Notes: generated by a model not told the origin, from the letters alone. 64,000 nt of DNA from Rhodovulum adriaticum (GCF_004345735.1 NZ_SLXL01000001.1:381876-445875); one strand, 5' to 3'. Counted from the stretch's first letter, positions 1 through 10,906 are shown. Translations and numbers: made by a program.

Positions 1-1
1 G

Positions 2-385
2 ACCCATACCCGCCTGCGTGCCGGTGTCTGGGAATGCGTGGTGGACATCCCCACCGGATCGGAACCGCCCCGGATCGAAATCACCCATCTGGACAAGCCG
101 CTGGACGGCGTGGTCCTGGTCCCCGAGGCCGAAACGCCCGGCCGCTATACCCTGGCCGCGCCGATCCCGTCCGAACTGTTGTCGGATGGGGTACAGACAT
201 TCCTGGTGCGCGATGCCGACAGCGGGGCGACGCTGGACAGCTTTGCCATCGTCACCGGCATGCCGCTGGACCAGGATCTGCGCGCCGAGATCGACCTGCT
301 GCGCGCGGAACTGGACATGCTGAAAAAGGCGTTCCGCCGCCACTGCGTGGAAACCATGGCAACGGGCCCCAACAGCCAGGGATGA
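2..385 (+). CDS. hypothetical protein, 5'-truncated by window edge
   Basis: The frame is open from base 2 and runs to a TGA ending at 385, so about 127 C-terminal residues are visible and the start lies outside the window. A later in-frame GTG at 38 is not needed, because residues before it (THTRLRAGVW) continue the same frame. The visible part has alternating short hydrophobic strands followed by an acidic/leucine-rich helix (DLRAEIDLLRAELDMLKKAF) that could form a short coiled coil. I do not recognise a family. It is probably a small cytoplasmic protein; no signal peptide can be judged. A 63-base gap separates it from the fadH-like gene on the same strand. Confidence 0.6.
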   Translation, partial: THTRLRAGVWECVVDIPTGSEPPRIEITHLDKPLDGVVLVPEAETPGRYTLAAPIPSELLSDGVQTFLVRDADSGATLDSFAIVTGMPLDQDLRAEIDLLRAELDMLKKAFRRHCVETMATGPNSQG

Positions 386-2464
<2,079 letters not shown>

Positions 2465-2599
2465 ACCCCTGCGCAACGTGTTTCTCGCCTGAGTACGATC
2501 CTGCCTTTACCCCACTATTGTCGGGCCGCTTCCGCAATCCTGCCTGAATCTACCGCAACAATGGGTGATTGAACGGGGGTACGAGTTGCAGGTGTCGAG

Positions 2600-3502
2600 A
2601 TGGATCGATTGACGGAAATGGAAGCCTTCGCCACGGTCGTTGACCAGGGCGGCTTTACCGACGCGGCCAAGAAGATGGGAATCTCCAAATCCGCGGTGTC
2701 CAAGCATGTCTCGTCGCTGGAGGCCCGCCTGGGCGCGCGGCTGCTGAACCGCACGACGCGCCGCGTCAGCCCCACGGAAATCGGGCTGGTCTACTATGAC
2801 CGCGCCCGCCGCGTGCTGAACGACGCCGGAGAGGCCGACGCGCTGGTGACCTCGATGCAATCGGCGCCCTCGGGCCTGTTGCGCATTTCGGTCGCCACCG
2901 ATTTCGGGGTGAATCATCTGTCGCCGCTGCTGGGCGATTTCCTGCAGGAATTCCCGGATGTCACCGTGAACATGGTGCTGAACAACCGCTACGTTGAACT
3001 GATTTCCGAAGGGTTCGACATGGCCATCCGCGTGGGCGAGCTGGAAGATAGCACCCTGCGCGCACGCAAGCTGGCCGATACCACGCGGCGCATGATCGGC
3101 GCGCCGTCCTATTTCGAGAAATTCGGCCGCCCGCAAAAGATCGACGACCTGAACGAGCATAAATTGCTGCACTATTCCAACCAGGCCAGCGGCAATGTCT
3201 GGAAGATTACCGCGCCCTCGGGCGAAAAACGGCAGATCCGCACCGCGGGCTGGCTGACGGTGAATGACGGGCAATCGCTGCTGAACGCGGCCATCTCGGG
3301 GCTGGGGATCGCCTATCTGCCCAGCTTTCTGTTCCGCGACGCGATGGACAAGGGCCTGGTCGAAGAGGCAATCCCCGACCTGCCGACGGAAAAGCTGGGA
3401 ATCTATGCGGTTTATCCGCCGGGTCGGTTTACCCAGCCCAAGGTGCGGTCCTTCATCGACTTTCTGGTGGCCAAGTTCGCCGGCACCGACATGCTGTTCT
3501 GA
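2600..3502 (+). CDS. LysR-family transcriptional regulator
   Basis: The 300-residue length is typical for LysR regulators. Residues 1-60 form the winged helix-turn-helix (FTDAAKKMGISKSAVSKHVS, then LEARLGARLLNRTTRR), followed by a periplasmic-binding-like effector domain from about residue 90 to the end (SGLLRISVATDFG, GLGIAYLPSF). It resembles the AaeR/DsdC-like one-gene regulators whose ligand cannot be told from sequence. It lies downstream of the fadH-like gene in the same direction and is a candidate regulator of it, by position only. It ends 7 bases before the convergent OmpA-like gene. Confidence 0.9.
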   Translation: MDRLTEMEAFATVVDQGGFTDAAKKMGISKSAVSKHVSSLEARLGARLLNRTTRRVSPTEIGLVYYDRARRVLNDAGEADALVTSMQSAPSGLLRISVATDFGVNHLSPLLGDFLQEFPDVTVNMVLNNRYVELISEGFDMAIRVGELEDSTLRARKLADTTRRMIGAPSYFEKFGRPQKIDDLNEHKLLHYSNQASGNVWKITAPSGEKRQIRTAGWLTVNDGQSLLNAAISGLGIAYLPSFLFRDAMDKGLVEEAIPDLPTEKLGIYAVYPPGRFTQPKVRSFIDFLVAKFAGTDMLF

Positions 3503-3509
3503 ACCGCGC

Positions 3510-4448
3510 CTAACGCGCGCCCAGCAGCACCGCCTCGACCCGGCGATTGGCCTGGCGGCCGCTTTTCGTCAGATTGCTGGCCAGCGGCGCCAGGAACCCC
3601 ACCCCCTCTGCCATGACCTGCGCGGCGGGCACGCCCAGGGCCTCGACCAGGTAATTACGCACCGCCGCCGCGCGTTGCCGCGACAGGGCGATATTGCTGT
3701 CCAGGCCCCCTTCGGCATCGGTATGCCCCACCAGAACGATCGCGCGGGCGGGATCGGCCCGCAGGTAGGCAGCCAGCACGTTCAGCGATTCGAACGGGCC
3801 GGTGTCCAGCTGGGCCGCCCCGGTGGCAAAGACCAGATCCCCCAACACCGCGCGCCCGTCCCGTTCCAGCGCCGCGATCAGGGCAGTATCCACATCGGGC
3901 CCGGGCGCCGGCCCAGCCTGGGGCGCCTCTACCGCCGGGCCGGTTTTCTGCGGCGCCAACCGGGTCAGTTGCACAAACATCCGGGTGGCCGAACGGCTGA
4001 CCATCAGCGTGGCGTATTCCGGTTGCCCGTCGGCCAGACGCCGCGCCGACAGGAACCGGAAATCACCCAGATCGACGTGCATTTCCGGTTCCGGCAGGGT
4101 GTCGGTGGCAAAGCGGAAATCAAAGCCGCCGCACTCCCGCGCCGCGCATTCATGGATCACCTGATAGCCCGCCGCGCGCAGCTGATCACGCAGGGGGGCC
4201 AGCATCTGCAGGGTCGTGCGGCCCTGTAGCGGCGCCTGCCAGACCTGCCGGATCAGCATGCCCTCGGCCCGGATGGCGGGCACGGTTTCCCCGTCGAACC
4301 CGGCCACCGGGATACGCGTGCTGGACAGGCCGGCATTCTCATCAAGGACCAGCGTCGCCTCTTCGGGCATCGCCAGTCCCTGTGCACCGGCCATGGCGGG
4401 CGGCAGCAGGGCAAGGGCAAGGGCAAGGGCGACGCGCGTGGCCGTCAT
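3510..4448 (-). CDS. OmpA-family peptidoglycan-binding protein
   Basis: The 312-residue product has an N-terminal Sec signal peptide (hydrophobic ALALALALLPPAMAGA, cleavage near residue 22). A unique middle region with a Cys pair (CAARECGGFDF) follows, then a Pro/Ala-rich linker near residues 170-190 and a C-terminal OmpA domain. That domain shows the peptidoglycan-binding signature GHTDAEGG, NIALSRQRAAAVRNYL and NRRVEAVLL. It should sit in the periplasm or outer membrane and contact the cell wall. The ATG at 4448 overlaps the stop of the upstream AhpD-like gene as ATGA, so the two are translationally coupled; longer upstream frames are shadows of that gene. DUF4892-type proteins share a similar middle region; specific function unknown. 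Confidence 0.82.
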   Translation of the reverse strand: MTATRVALALALALLPPAMAGAQGLAMPEEATLVLDENAGLSSTRIPVAGFDGETVPAIRAEGMLIRQVWQAPLQGRTTLQMLAPLRDQLRAAGYQVIHECAARECGGFDFRFATDTLPEPEMHVDLGDFRFLSARRLADGQPEYATLMVSRSATRMFVQLTRLAPQKTGPAVEAPQAGPAPGPDVDTALIAALERDGRAVLGDLVFATGAAQLDTGPFESLNVLAAYLRADPARAIVLVGHTDAEGGLDSNIALSRQRAAAVRNYLVEALGVPAAQVMAEGVGFLAPLASNLTKSGRQANRRVEAVLLGAR

Positions 4449-5020
4449 CTGTGGGCGCCGTGATAGGCCTCGTTCGGTTCCATCCCGCTGGCCGAGGCGA
4501 TGCGGTTGGACATGTTGAAGAACCCCACGATGGCGGCGATGTCCCAGATGTCGCGGTCGCTGAACCCATGCGCGCGCAGGGTCTGGCGGTCGGCTTCCTC
4601 GATCCGGTGGCTGGCCTCGGTCAGCTTTTCGGCGAAATCCAGCATTGCCCTTTGCCGCGGCTCCAGGTGTGCTGCGCGATAGTTCATCACCATCGCCTCG
4701 CCCAGTTTCGGATCGCTCGACAATTCGCGCACCGCCGCGCCGTGGGCCACCTGACAATACCAGCAGCGGTTGATCGAGGACACGACCACGGCGATCATCT
4801 CGCGCTCCAGCTTGCTCAGGCCGCTGTCGCCCAGCATCAGGTCGTTATACATCGCCGCAAAGGCGTTCAGCTTTGAGATATCGAACGCATAGGCCCGCAG
4901 AACGTTCGGCACGAGGCCCAGCTTTTCAGTGCAGATGTCGAAATATTTCTGTGTCTCTGGCGGCAGCGGATCGACCGGCGGCAGGTTCAGCGCGGTCGGC
5001 AGGTCGGTGTCCTGGGTCAC
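4445..5020 (-). CDS. AhpD-like peroxidase-related protein (carboxymuconolactone decarboxylase family)
   Basis: The product has 191 residues with the alkylhydroperoxidase D-type active-site pattern: a CxxC pair followed by His in NRCWYCQVAHG. The surrounding helices (LSKLEREMIAVVVSSIN) are typical of the carboxymuconolactone decarboxylase/peroxidase-related family. Such proteins reduce peroxides using a dithiol centre; the electron donor here is unknown. I chose GTG at 5020 because GGGAG lies 8 bases upstream and the family N-terminus fits. The ATG further upstream at 5092 would overlap the GNAT gene. It is the third gene of a tightly packed run, four bases after the GNAT stop and coupled to the OmpA-like gene. 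Confidence 0.85.
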   Translation of the reverse strand: MTQDTDLPTALNLPPVDPLPPETQKYFDICTEKLGLVPNVLRAYAFDISKLNAFAAMYNDLMLGDSGLSKLEREMIAVVVSSINRCWYCQVAHGAAVRELSSDPKLGEAMVMNYRAAHLEPRQRAMLDFAEKLTEASHRIEEADRQTLRAHGFSDRDIWDIAAIVGFFNMSNRIASASGMEPNEAYHGAHR

Positions 5021-5024
5021 GGGG

Positions 5025-5750
5025 TCATCTCCCTTGCGGCGCGTTGGTTCGGTAGTGGTAGCTTCCCACATTCGCAAACCCCAAGGAAGCATAGAGCGCG
5101 CGCGCAGCGGCGTTGTCCTCTGTCACCAGCACGACCAGCGTTTCCGCACCGTGATCCTGCGCCCAGCCCGCCGCAGCCCGCATCATGTTCACCGCCGCCC
5201 CTTGCCGCCGGTGGGCGGGCGAGACCGACAGCGCATGCACGAAACAGCGCGTCCCGTGGATCGCGGCAAAGCCCGCCCCGGCGGCGCGGTCGTTCTGGCG
5301 GGCCAGCAGGGCGGTTTTCGGTCCCTTGACCCGGTCCATCACCGCCAGACGGGCGGGGCCGATGCCGTTTTCGGCCCAGACCTCGTGCAGGATCGCCAGC
5401 GGTGCGGCCACGGTAAAGGCCGTCACCGGCGGCGGCGGCATGGCGGCCAGCGGGGCGACGGGGGCGGCCAGGATCATCACCGGATCCACGATGCGGTAGC
5501 CGCGCAACGCCAGCAGGCCGTCCAACGCCTCGTCGCCCGGACGGACCATGAACAGCGCGTCCTGATCCAGCGCAGCCATTGCGGTTTCGGCCTGGGCGAT
5601 ATCGGCGTCCGTTACCGGCGCGGTGGCGGTGGCGGCAGAGACGCGCTTGCCCCCGCCCTGCCCGTCGCGGATGCACCACGGCCCGACCCGATGCGTCGCG
5701 GCAGGGGGCCATGTGGCCTCTTGCCCCGCGAACAGGTCGGGCAGGCTCAC
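5025..5750 (-). CDS. GNAT-family N-acetyltransferase
   Basis: The 241-residue product has a C-terminal GNAT acetyl-CoA-binding core: the beta4 strand HALSVSPAH followed by the RRQGAA pyrophosphate loop, and then the ALYASLGFANVG motif that closes the fold. The N-terminal half is divergent and probably forms a second, degenerate GNAT-like domain or substrate domain. The substrate cannot be inferred. The start is GTG at 5750, overlapping the cinA-like stop as GTGA, which indicates translational coupling. An in-frame reading upstream of that is the shadow of the neighbouring gene. Confidence 0.82.
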   Translation of the reverse strand: MSLPDLFAGQEATWPPAATHRVGPWCIRDGQGGGKRVSAATATAPVTDADIAQAETAMAALDQDALFMVRPGDEALDGLLALRGYRIVDPVMILAAPVAPLAAMPPPPVTAFTVAAPLAILHEVWAENGIGPARLAVMDRVKGPKTALLARQNDRAAGAGFAAIHGTRCFVHALSVSPAHRRQGAAVNMMRAAAGWAQDHGAETLVVLVTEDNAAARALYASLGFANVGSYHYRTNAPQGR

Positions 5751-6478
5751 GCCACGGCCTCGGGGAACAGGGCGGCCAGGTCTGCCATCGCCGCATCGAT
5801 CCGGGCGCCGTCGGTGCCGCGGATCACAACGTTGGTGCCATAGGCGCCATCCCGCACGAAGGGGTACGATCCCATCGACAGGTCGGGAAAGGTGGCGGCG
5901 AGCGTGCGCAGGCTGTCGGCGATATCCCCCTCTGCCCGCAGCACGGTCAGGTTTTGCGACAACAGCGGATCGCCCCCGGTCAGCGTGGGCAGAACCCCGG
6001 CCACCATCGCCTGAAAGATCGAGGGCACCCCGGCCATCACATGCACATTGCCGATGGTGAATCCGGGTGCGGCGGACACCGGATTGTCGATCAGGGTGGC
6101 GCCGTCGGGAATGCGGGCCATGCGCAGGCGCGATTCGTTCAACTCGCGCCCCATCCGGTCGCAATAGTCCTGCAGGATGGCGCGGGCATCCGCGCGCACG
6201 TCGATCCCCACGCCAAAGGCCGCAGCCACCGCATCGGCGGTGATGTCGTCATGGGTGGGCCCGATCCCGCCCGAGGTGAACACCGTGTCGTAATCCGCGC
6301 GCAGGGCGTTCAGCGCCGCAACGATCCGGTCGTGGATATCGGGCACGATCCGCACCTCTGACAGGCGGATGCCGTGCTTGGTCAACTCTCCGGCCAGGAA
6401 ATGCATGTTGGCGTCGCGGGTGCGGCCGGTCAGGATCTCGTCGCCGATCACCAGCATCGCGGCTGTTGGGTTGGTCAT
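5747..6478 (-). CDS. CinA-like competence/damage-inducible protein (MoCF domain only)
   Basis: The 243-residue product consists of the molybdopterin-binding (MogA/MoaB-like) domain of CinA: GDEILTGRTRDANM at the N-terminus and FTSGGIGPTHDDIT near residue 70. Full-length CinA (about 420 residues) also has a C-terminal NMN deamidase domain, which is absent here, so this is the short form often annotated as competence/damage-inducible protein A. It may act in pyrophosphate or nucleotide-damage metabolism; the role is uncertain. AAGGAGG lies 5 bases before the ATG at 6478. It heads the four-gene coupled run that ends with the OmpA-like gene and is divergent from sfsA. Confidence 0.85.
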   Translation of the reverse strand: MTNPTAAMLVIGDEILTGRTRDANMHFLAGELTKHGIRLSEVRIVPDIHDRIVAALNALRADYDTVFTSGGIGPTHDDITADAVAAAFGVGIDVRADARAILQDYCDRMGRELNESRLRMARIPDGATLIDNPVSAAPGFTIGNVHVMAGVPSIFQAMVAGVLPTLTGGDPLLSQNLTVLRAEGDIADSLRTLAATFPDLSMGSYPFVRDGAYGTNVVIRGTDGARIDAAMADLAALFPEAVA

Positions 6479-6523
6479 GCACACCTCCTTGTCCGGGCCA
6501 TGCCCTCGGTATAGGTGGCGCTC

Positions 6524-7240
6524 ATGCGCTTTCAAACCCCTCTCGTGCCCGGGCGGCTGATCCGCCGCTACAATCGGTTCCTGGCCGATGTCACGCTGGA
6601 AACCGGCGAAGAGGTCACCGCCCACTGCCCCAACCCCGGCGCCATGCTGGGGCTGAAGGATCCGGGCCTGCGCGTCTGGCTGGAACCCAACGACGACCCC
6701 AGGAAAAAGCTGCGCTATGGCTGGCGGCTGGCCGAACTGCCGGGCGGCCACTGGGCCGGGATCGACGCAAGCCTGCCCAACCGCGTGGTGGGCGAGGCCT
6801 TGCAGGCGGGCCGCGTGGCAGAACTGGCCGCCTATGACACCGTGCGGCCCGAGGTGAAGTATGGGGAAAACAGCCGGGTCGATTTCCTGCTGACCGGGCC
6901 GGACTTGCCCGACGCCTATGTCGAGGTAAAGAACGTCCACCTGCGCCGCGATGGCAATTGGGCGGAATTCCCCGACAGCGTCACCGCGCGGGGGGCGAAA
7001 CACATGGCCGAACTGGCGCGCATGGCGCAGGCCGGGCACCGGGCGGTGCTGCTGTATCTGGTGCAGCGCACCGATTGCGCGCGGTTCCGGCTGGCCGCCG
7101 ATATCGACCCTACCTATGCCGCGGCCTGCGATGCGGCGCGCGCGGCGGGGGTTCAGATGCTGTGCTACGGCACCGCGATCGACCCGCACGGCGTGACGCT
7201 GACCCACCCCCTGCCCTTGGACCTTGCGCCGCACGGCTAG
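6524..7240 (+). CDS. sfsA: SfsA, sugar fermentation stimulation protein homolog
   Basis: The 238-residue product matches SfsA along its length. The N-terminal OB-like part contains YNRFLADVTLETGEEVTAHC and CPNPGAM. The nuclease-like core contains the PD-(D/E)XK-type pattern around VDFLLTG and YVEVKNVHL, with VLLYLVQRTDC after it. SfsA was described in E. coli as a DNA-binding protein affecting maltose metabolism; its fold suggests a nuclease. I prefer ATG at 6524 because the N-terminus then aligns with the family; an in-frame GTG at 6515 is possible. Neither has a strong ribosome-binding site. It is divergent from the cinA-like gene with a 45-base gap. Confidence 0.9.
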   Translation: MRFQTPLVPGRLIRRYNRFLADVTLETGEEVTAHCPNPGAMLGLKDPGLRVWLEPNDDPRKKLRYGWRLAELPGGHWAGIDASLPNRVVGEALQAGRVAELAAYDTVRPEVKYGENSRVDFLLTGPDLPDAYVEVKNVHLRRDGNWAEFPDSVTARGAKHMAELARMAQAGHRAVLLYLVQRTDCARFRLAADIDPTYAAACDAARAAGVQMLCYGTAIDPHGVTLTHPLPLDLAPHG

Positions 7241-7302
7241 GGCGCCCTCTGGCCTTCGGCGTCATCCGGCCTTATCTGTTGGCCAAAGCCAAGGAGACAG
7301 AC

Positions 7303-8115
7303 GTGGACGAGAAATCCGGCGGCCGCCGCACCAAGGACAATATCCGCATCTATTCGCGCGAGGATTTCACGGGCATGCATGCGGCCGGACGGGTGGCCGC
7401 GGAAATCCTGGACGAAATCGCCCCGGCGGTGTTCCCCGGCCAGACGACCGGCGAAATCGACCGCCTGATTACCGAGATGGTCGAGGCAAAGGGCGCCAAA
7501 TCCGCCACCATCGGCTATCGCGGGTATCAGCATGCCAGCTGCATTTCCGTGAACCACGTCGTCTGCCACGGCATCCCCGGCGACAAGAAGCTGAAGGATG
7601 GCGATATCCTGAACATCGACGTGACCGTGATCGTGGACGGCTGGTTCGGGGACACCTCGCGGATGTATGTCGCCGGCAAGCTGTCGCGCAAGGCCGAACG
7701 CCTGATCCAGGTCACCCATGACGCGCTGATGCTGGGGATCGAGGCGGTCAAGCCCGGCAACACCTTCGGCGATATCGGCGCCGCGATTCAGACCTATGTC
7801 GAGGCGCAGCGGATGAGCGTGGTGCGCGATTTCTGCGGCCACGGGCTGGGCCGGGTGTTCCACGCGCCGCCCAACGTGCTGCATTACGGCCGCGCGGGCA
7901 CCGGCCCGGTGCTGGAAGAGGGTATGTTCTTTACCATCGAGCCGATGATTAACCTGGGCCGCCCCGATACCAAGGTGCTGTCCGATGACTGGACGGCGGT
8001 CACGCGGGACAAGTCGCTGTCGGCCCAGTTCGAACATTCCATCGGCGTGACTGCGGAAGGATGCGAGATTTTCACCCTGTCGCCCGCGGACAAGTTTCAC
8101 CCGACATGGGGTTAA
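7303..8115 (+). CDS. map: type I methionine aminopeptidase
   Basis: The 270-residue product removes the initiator methionine from nascent proteins in the cytoplasm. The metal ligands expected for the pita-bread fold are visible: Asp in LNIDVTVIVDG, Asp in WFGDTSRMY, His in CGHGLGRVFH, Glu in FFTIEPMI and Glu in AQFEHSIGVT. The start is a GTG with AAGGAG six bases upstream. No earlier start in frame has such a site, and the frame upstream is a shadow of sfsA. It lies 62 bases after sfsA in the same direction. Confidence 0.95.
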   Translation: MDEKSGGRRTKDNIRIYSREDFTGMHAAGRVAAEILDEIAPAVFPGQTTGEIDRLITEMVEAKGAKSATIGYRGYQHASCISVNHVVCHGIPGDKKLKDGDILNIDVTVIVDGWFGDTSRMYVAGKLSRKAERLIQVTHDALMLGIEAVKPGNTFGDIGAAIQTYVEAQRMSVVRDFCGHGLGRVFHAPPNVLHYGRAGTGPVLEEGMFFTIEPMINLGRPDTKVLSDDWTAVTRDKSLSAQFEHSIGVTAEGCEIFTLSPADKFHPTWG

Positions 8116-8190
8116 GGCGCCTGACCTTTCGCAGGGGCGCCCTAGCTTGGCAACGGCACGACCCGGACACGCGAAGGAAAGGCGCAGCGC

Positions 8191-9747
8191 ATGAGCAAAC
8201 ATGACAGCGACCACCCCCATCCCCTGGGCTGGCGGCTGACCCCGGCCCGCTGGGCCGTGGCAATCTTGGCGCTGGCCGCCATCGTCGTATCGCTGTGGCA
8301 TCTGGAGGGCGAACGCCGCGGCATCGTGATCGAACCGCTGCCCGGCACCGGCACCACGCCCGCCACCGTCTATCGCCTGAAGGACGCACCGCCCGCGCCG
8401 GTGGTCATCGTTTCGCACGGGTTCGCCGGATCGCGGCAGTTGATGCAGGCCAGTTCACTGACACTGGCGCGCGCGGGCTATTCGGTCGTCGCCTTCGATT
8501 ATGAGGGGCACGGCCGCAACCCGGTGCCGATGTCCGGCGACGTGGCCAGCCCCGACGGCACGGCGCTGCTGCTGATGGATGAAACGAAACGGGTGACCGA
8601 TACCGCCCTGGCCCAGCCCTGGGCGGACGGGCGCGCCGCGATCCTGGCCCATTCCATGGGCAGCTACATCGCGATCCGGCAGGCGAAAGTGGACGACAGG
8701 CTGGCCGCCACTGTCGCCGTGGCGATGTCCAGCGACGACGTGACCCCGACCCAGCCGCGCAACCTGCTGATCGTTAACGGCGAGTGGGAGGGGCGGCTGG
8801 TCCCCGACGCGCTGGAATCGTTGCAGATGGCCGACCCGGATGCGCAGTTCGGCGCGACGGTGGGCGACCCCGCCGACGGGACCGGGCGGCGTGCCGTTCT
8901 GGCGCCCAACGTGGAACATATCGGCGTGATCTATGCCCCGACCATGCTGCGCGAGGCGCGCGCCTGGCTGGACGCGACCTTTGGCAGGCCGCAGACCGAG
9001 GGGCCGGTCGCAAATATGGGCGGCTGGATCGCCCTGATGCTGACCGGGATCGTCGCCCTGGGCTGGCCGCTGGCCCGGCTGCGTGAACGCACCCACGACC
9101 CGCGCCCCGAACCCCTGTCGCGCAAGCGGTTCCTGGTGGTGGCGCTGTTGCCTGCGGTGCTGGTGCCGCTGGCGCTGGCCCCCTTTGACACGCGGTTCCT
9201 GCCGGTGCTGGTGGCCGATTACCTGGCGCTGCACTTTGCCCTGTATGGCGTGGTTGCGCTGGCCCTGCTGGCCTCGTGGGGCGAGGTCAAATGGCCCGGG
9301 CGCGCGGAACTGCGCCGCATCCTGATCCTGGCCGGGCTGGTGGCGTTTTACGGGATCTGCGTGTTCGGCCTGGCGGTGGACCGTTACGTCATGTCCTTTT
9401 ACCCCGTGCCGGTGCGGGGCCTGATCATCGCGGCGATGGCCCTGGGCACGGTGCCCTACATGCTGTCCGACGCGCTGATGGTAGAGGGCGGGCGCGCGCC
9501 CCTGTGGCGCAGCGCAACCGCGCGGGGGGCGTTTCTGGTGTCGCTGGGGCTGGCCACCGCGCTGGATTTCGAACGGCTGTTCTTCCTGCTGATCATCCTG
9601 CCGGTGGTGCTGGTCTTCTTTCTGCTGTTCGGGATGATGGGCGGCTGGGTCGGGCGGGCCACAGCACGGCCCGCGGGCGCGGGGATCGGGCTGGGCCTGT
9701 TCCTGGCCTGGGCGTTGGGGGTCACCTTCCCGCTGTTCCAGGCCTGA
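8191..9747 (+). CDS. alpha/beta hydrolase fused to a multi-spanning membrane domain
   Basis: The 518-residue product has an N-terminal membrane anchor (residues about 19-38) and then an alpha/beta hydrolase domain (about 65-255). The domain shows the oxyanion HGFAGSRQ motif, the FDYEGHGRN strand and the nucleophile elbow AHSMGS with Ser155; His in NVEHIG is a likely catalytic His. From residue about 275 to the end come roughly eight hydrophobic segments (for example WIALMLTGIVALGWPLA and FFLLIILPVVLVFFLLFGMM). I do not recognise the membrane part. It could be a membrane-embedded esterase or a transporter-coupled hydrolase; substrate unknown. GAAAGG precedes the ATG. It follows map by 75 bases. 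Confidence 0.75.
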   Translation: MSKHDSDHPHPLGWRLTPARWAVAILALAAIVVSLWHLEGERRGIVIEPLPGTGTTPATVYRLKDAPPAPVVIVSHGFAGSRQLMQASSLTLARAGYSVVAFDYEGHGRNPVPMSGDVASPDGTALLLMDETKRVTDTALAQPWADGRAAILAHSMGSYIAIRQAKVDDRLAATVAVAMSSDDVTPTQPRNLLIVNGEWEGRLVPDALESLQMADPDAQFGATVGDPADGTGRRAVLAPNVEHIGVIYAPTMLREARAWLDATFGRPQTEGPVANMGGWIALMLTGIVALGWPLARLRERTHDPRPEPLSRKRFLVVALLPAVLVPLALAPFDTRFLPVLVADYLALHFALYGVVALALLASWGEVKWPGRAELRRILILAGLVAFYGICVFGLAVDRYVMSFYPVPVRGLIIAAMALGTVPYMLSDALMVEGGRAPLWRSATARGAFLVSLGLATALDFERLFFLLIILPVVLVFFLLFGMMGGWVGRATARPAGAGIGLGLFLAWALGVTFPLFQA

Positions 9748-9824
9748 GGCGGTTGTTGAACGCCCACCCCCCGATAGGGTACAAGCCCCGGTCAACCGGA
9801 ACACGCCACCCGAAAGGAACGCCC

Positions 9825-10862
9825 ATGCGCCTGTCCCGTCTTGCCCTGACCGCGATTGCGGCCCTCGCCCTCGGCTCTGCCGCGATGGCGCAGGAGGTCA
9901 CGCTGCGGTTTCAGCATTTCGTCTCGCCGCTGTCGGCGAACCCGACCTATTTCATGCAGCCCTGGGCCGACAAGATCGAGAAGGATTCCGGCGGGCGCAT
10001 CAAGGTTGAACTGTATCCCTTCATGCAACTGGGCGGCAAGGCGCCCAGCCAGTACGACCTGATCCGCGACGGCGCGATCGATGGCGGCTGGGTGATCCCC
10101 GGCTATCAGCCCGGCCGCTTCCCCGAGGCGGAGGCGCTGGAACTGCCGTTCATCGTGACGAAAAACGCCGAAGAGGCCAGCAAGGCCGCCTGGATCTATA
10201 CCCAGAAATACCTGATGGACGATTTCGCCGACGTGAAGCTGATCGCCGCCCACATGCACGGCCCCGGCATCATCCACAAGACCGGCGCGCCCGTGGCCAC
10301 GGTCGAGGATATAGCGGGGCTGAAACTGCGCGGCCCCTCGCGCCCCGCGACCCTGCTGCTGAAGAAGCTGGGGGCAACCCCCGTCGGCATGGCCGTGCCC
10401 GCCTTCCCCGAGGCGCTGGCCAAGGGCGTGCTGGACGGCGGCGTCATCACCTGGGAAATGTCGCCTTCGCTGAAGCTGGACGAGCTGACCGACAGCCATA
10501 CGGACGTGGCCGGTGACCGGTCGCTCTACAACCTGTTTTTCATCTGGGCGATGAACAAGGCCAAGTACGAAAGCCTGCCGCCGGACCTGCGCGCGGTGAT
10601 CGACGCCAATTCGGGCTTCTATGCCTCGGCCTGGGCGGGGCGGGCGCATGATACCGGCGACAAGGATGGCCGCGACCAGATGGCGGCGGCGGGCAACGCC
10701 ATCGCCACGCTGAGCGAGGAAGAAACCGCCCGCATCAAGGCCTTGGGCGACGAGGTGATCGCCGAGTGGATCGACGAGGTCACCGCGCGCGGGCTGGACG
10801 GCGCGGCCCTGGTCGAGGACGTGCGCGCCGCGGTGCAGGTCACGCGGTCGGCCAGCCAATAG
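9825..10862 (+). CDS. TRAP-type transporter solute-binding protein, orphan
   Basis: The 345-residue product is a DctP-family periplasmic binding protein. It has a signal peptide (ALTAIAALALGSAAMA, cleavage near residue 23) and the DctP-type features WADKIEKDSGGRIKVELYP, LKLRGPSRPATLLLKKLG and the conserved Arg near the ligand-clamp. GVLDGGVITWEMSP is typical of the subgroup binding organic acids. ATG at 9825 follows AAAGGA. No DctQ or DctM membrane component is present on either side, so it must pair with a permease elsewhere or act as a receptor. A strong terminator follows directly, so it ends its transcript. Confidence 0.88.
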   Translation: MRLSRLALTAIAALALGSAAMAQEVTLRFQHFVSPLSANPTYFMQPWADKIEKDSGGRIKVELYPFMQLGGKAPSQYDLIRDGAIDGGWVIPGYQPGRFPEAEALELPFIVTKNAEEASKAAWIYTQKYLMDDFADVKLIAAHMHGPGIIHKTGAPVATVEDIAGLKLRGPSRPATLLLKKLGATPVGMAVPAFPEALAKGVLDGGVITWEMSPSLKLDELTDSHTDVAGDRSLYNLFFIWAMNKAKYESLPPDLRAVIDANSGFYASAWAGRAHDTGDKDGRDQMAAAGNAIATLSEEETARIKALGDEVIAEWIDEVTARGLDGAALVEDVRAAVQVTRSASQ

Positions 10863-10906
10863 CGGTTCCCGGATTGCGCGCGCTGACGCGCGCAAGATTC
10901 TGCGTT

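Noticed and set aside
8116-8160. GGCGCC-containing imperfect hairpin after map considered as a terminator
   Set aside because: The arms do not pair cleanly and there is no T tract, so no terminator is claimed.
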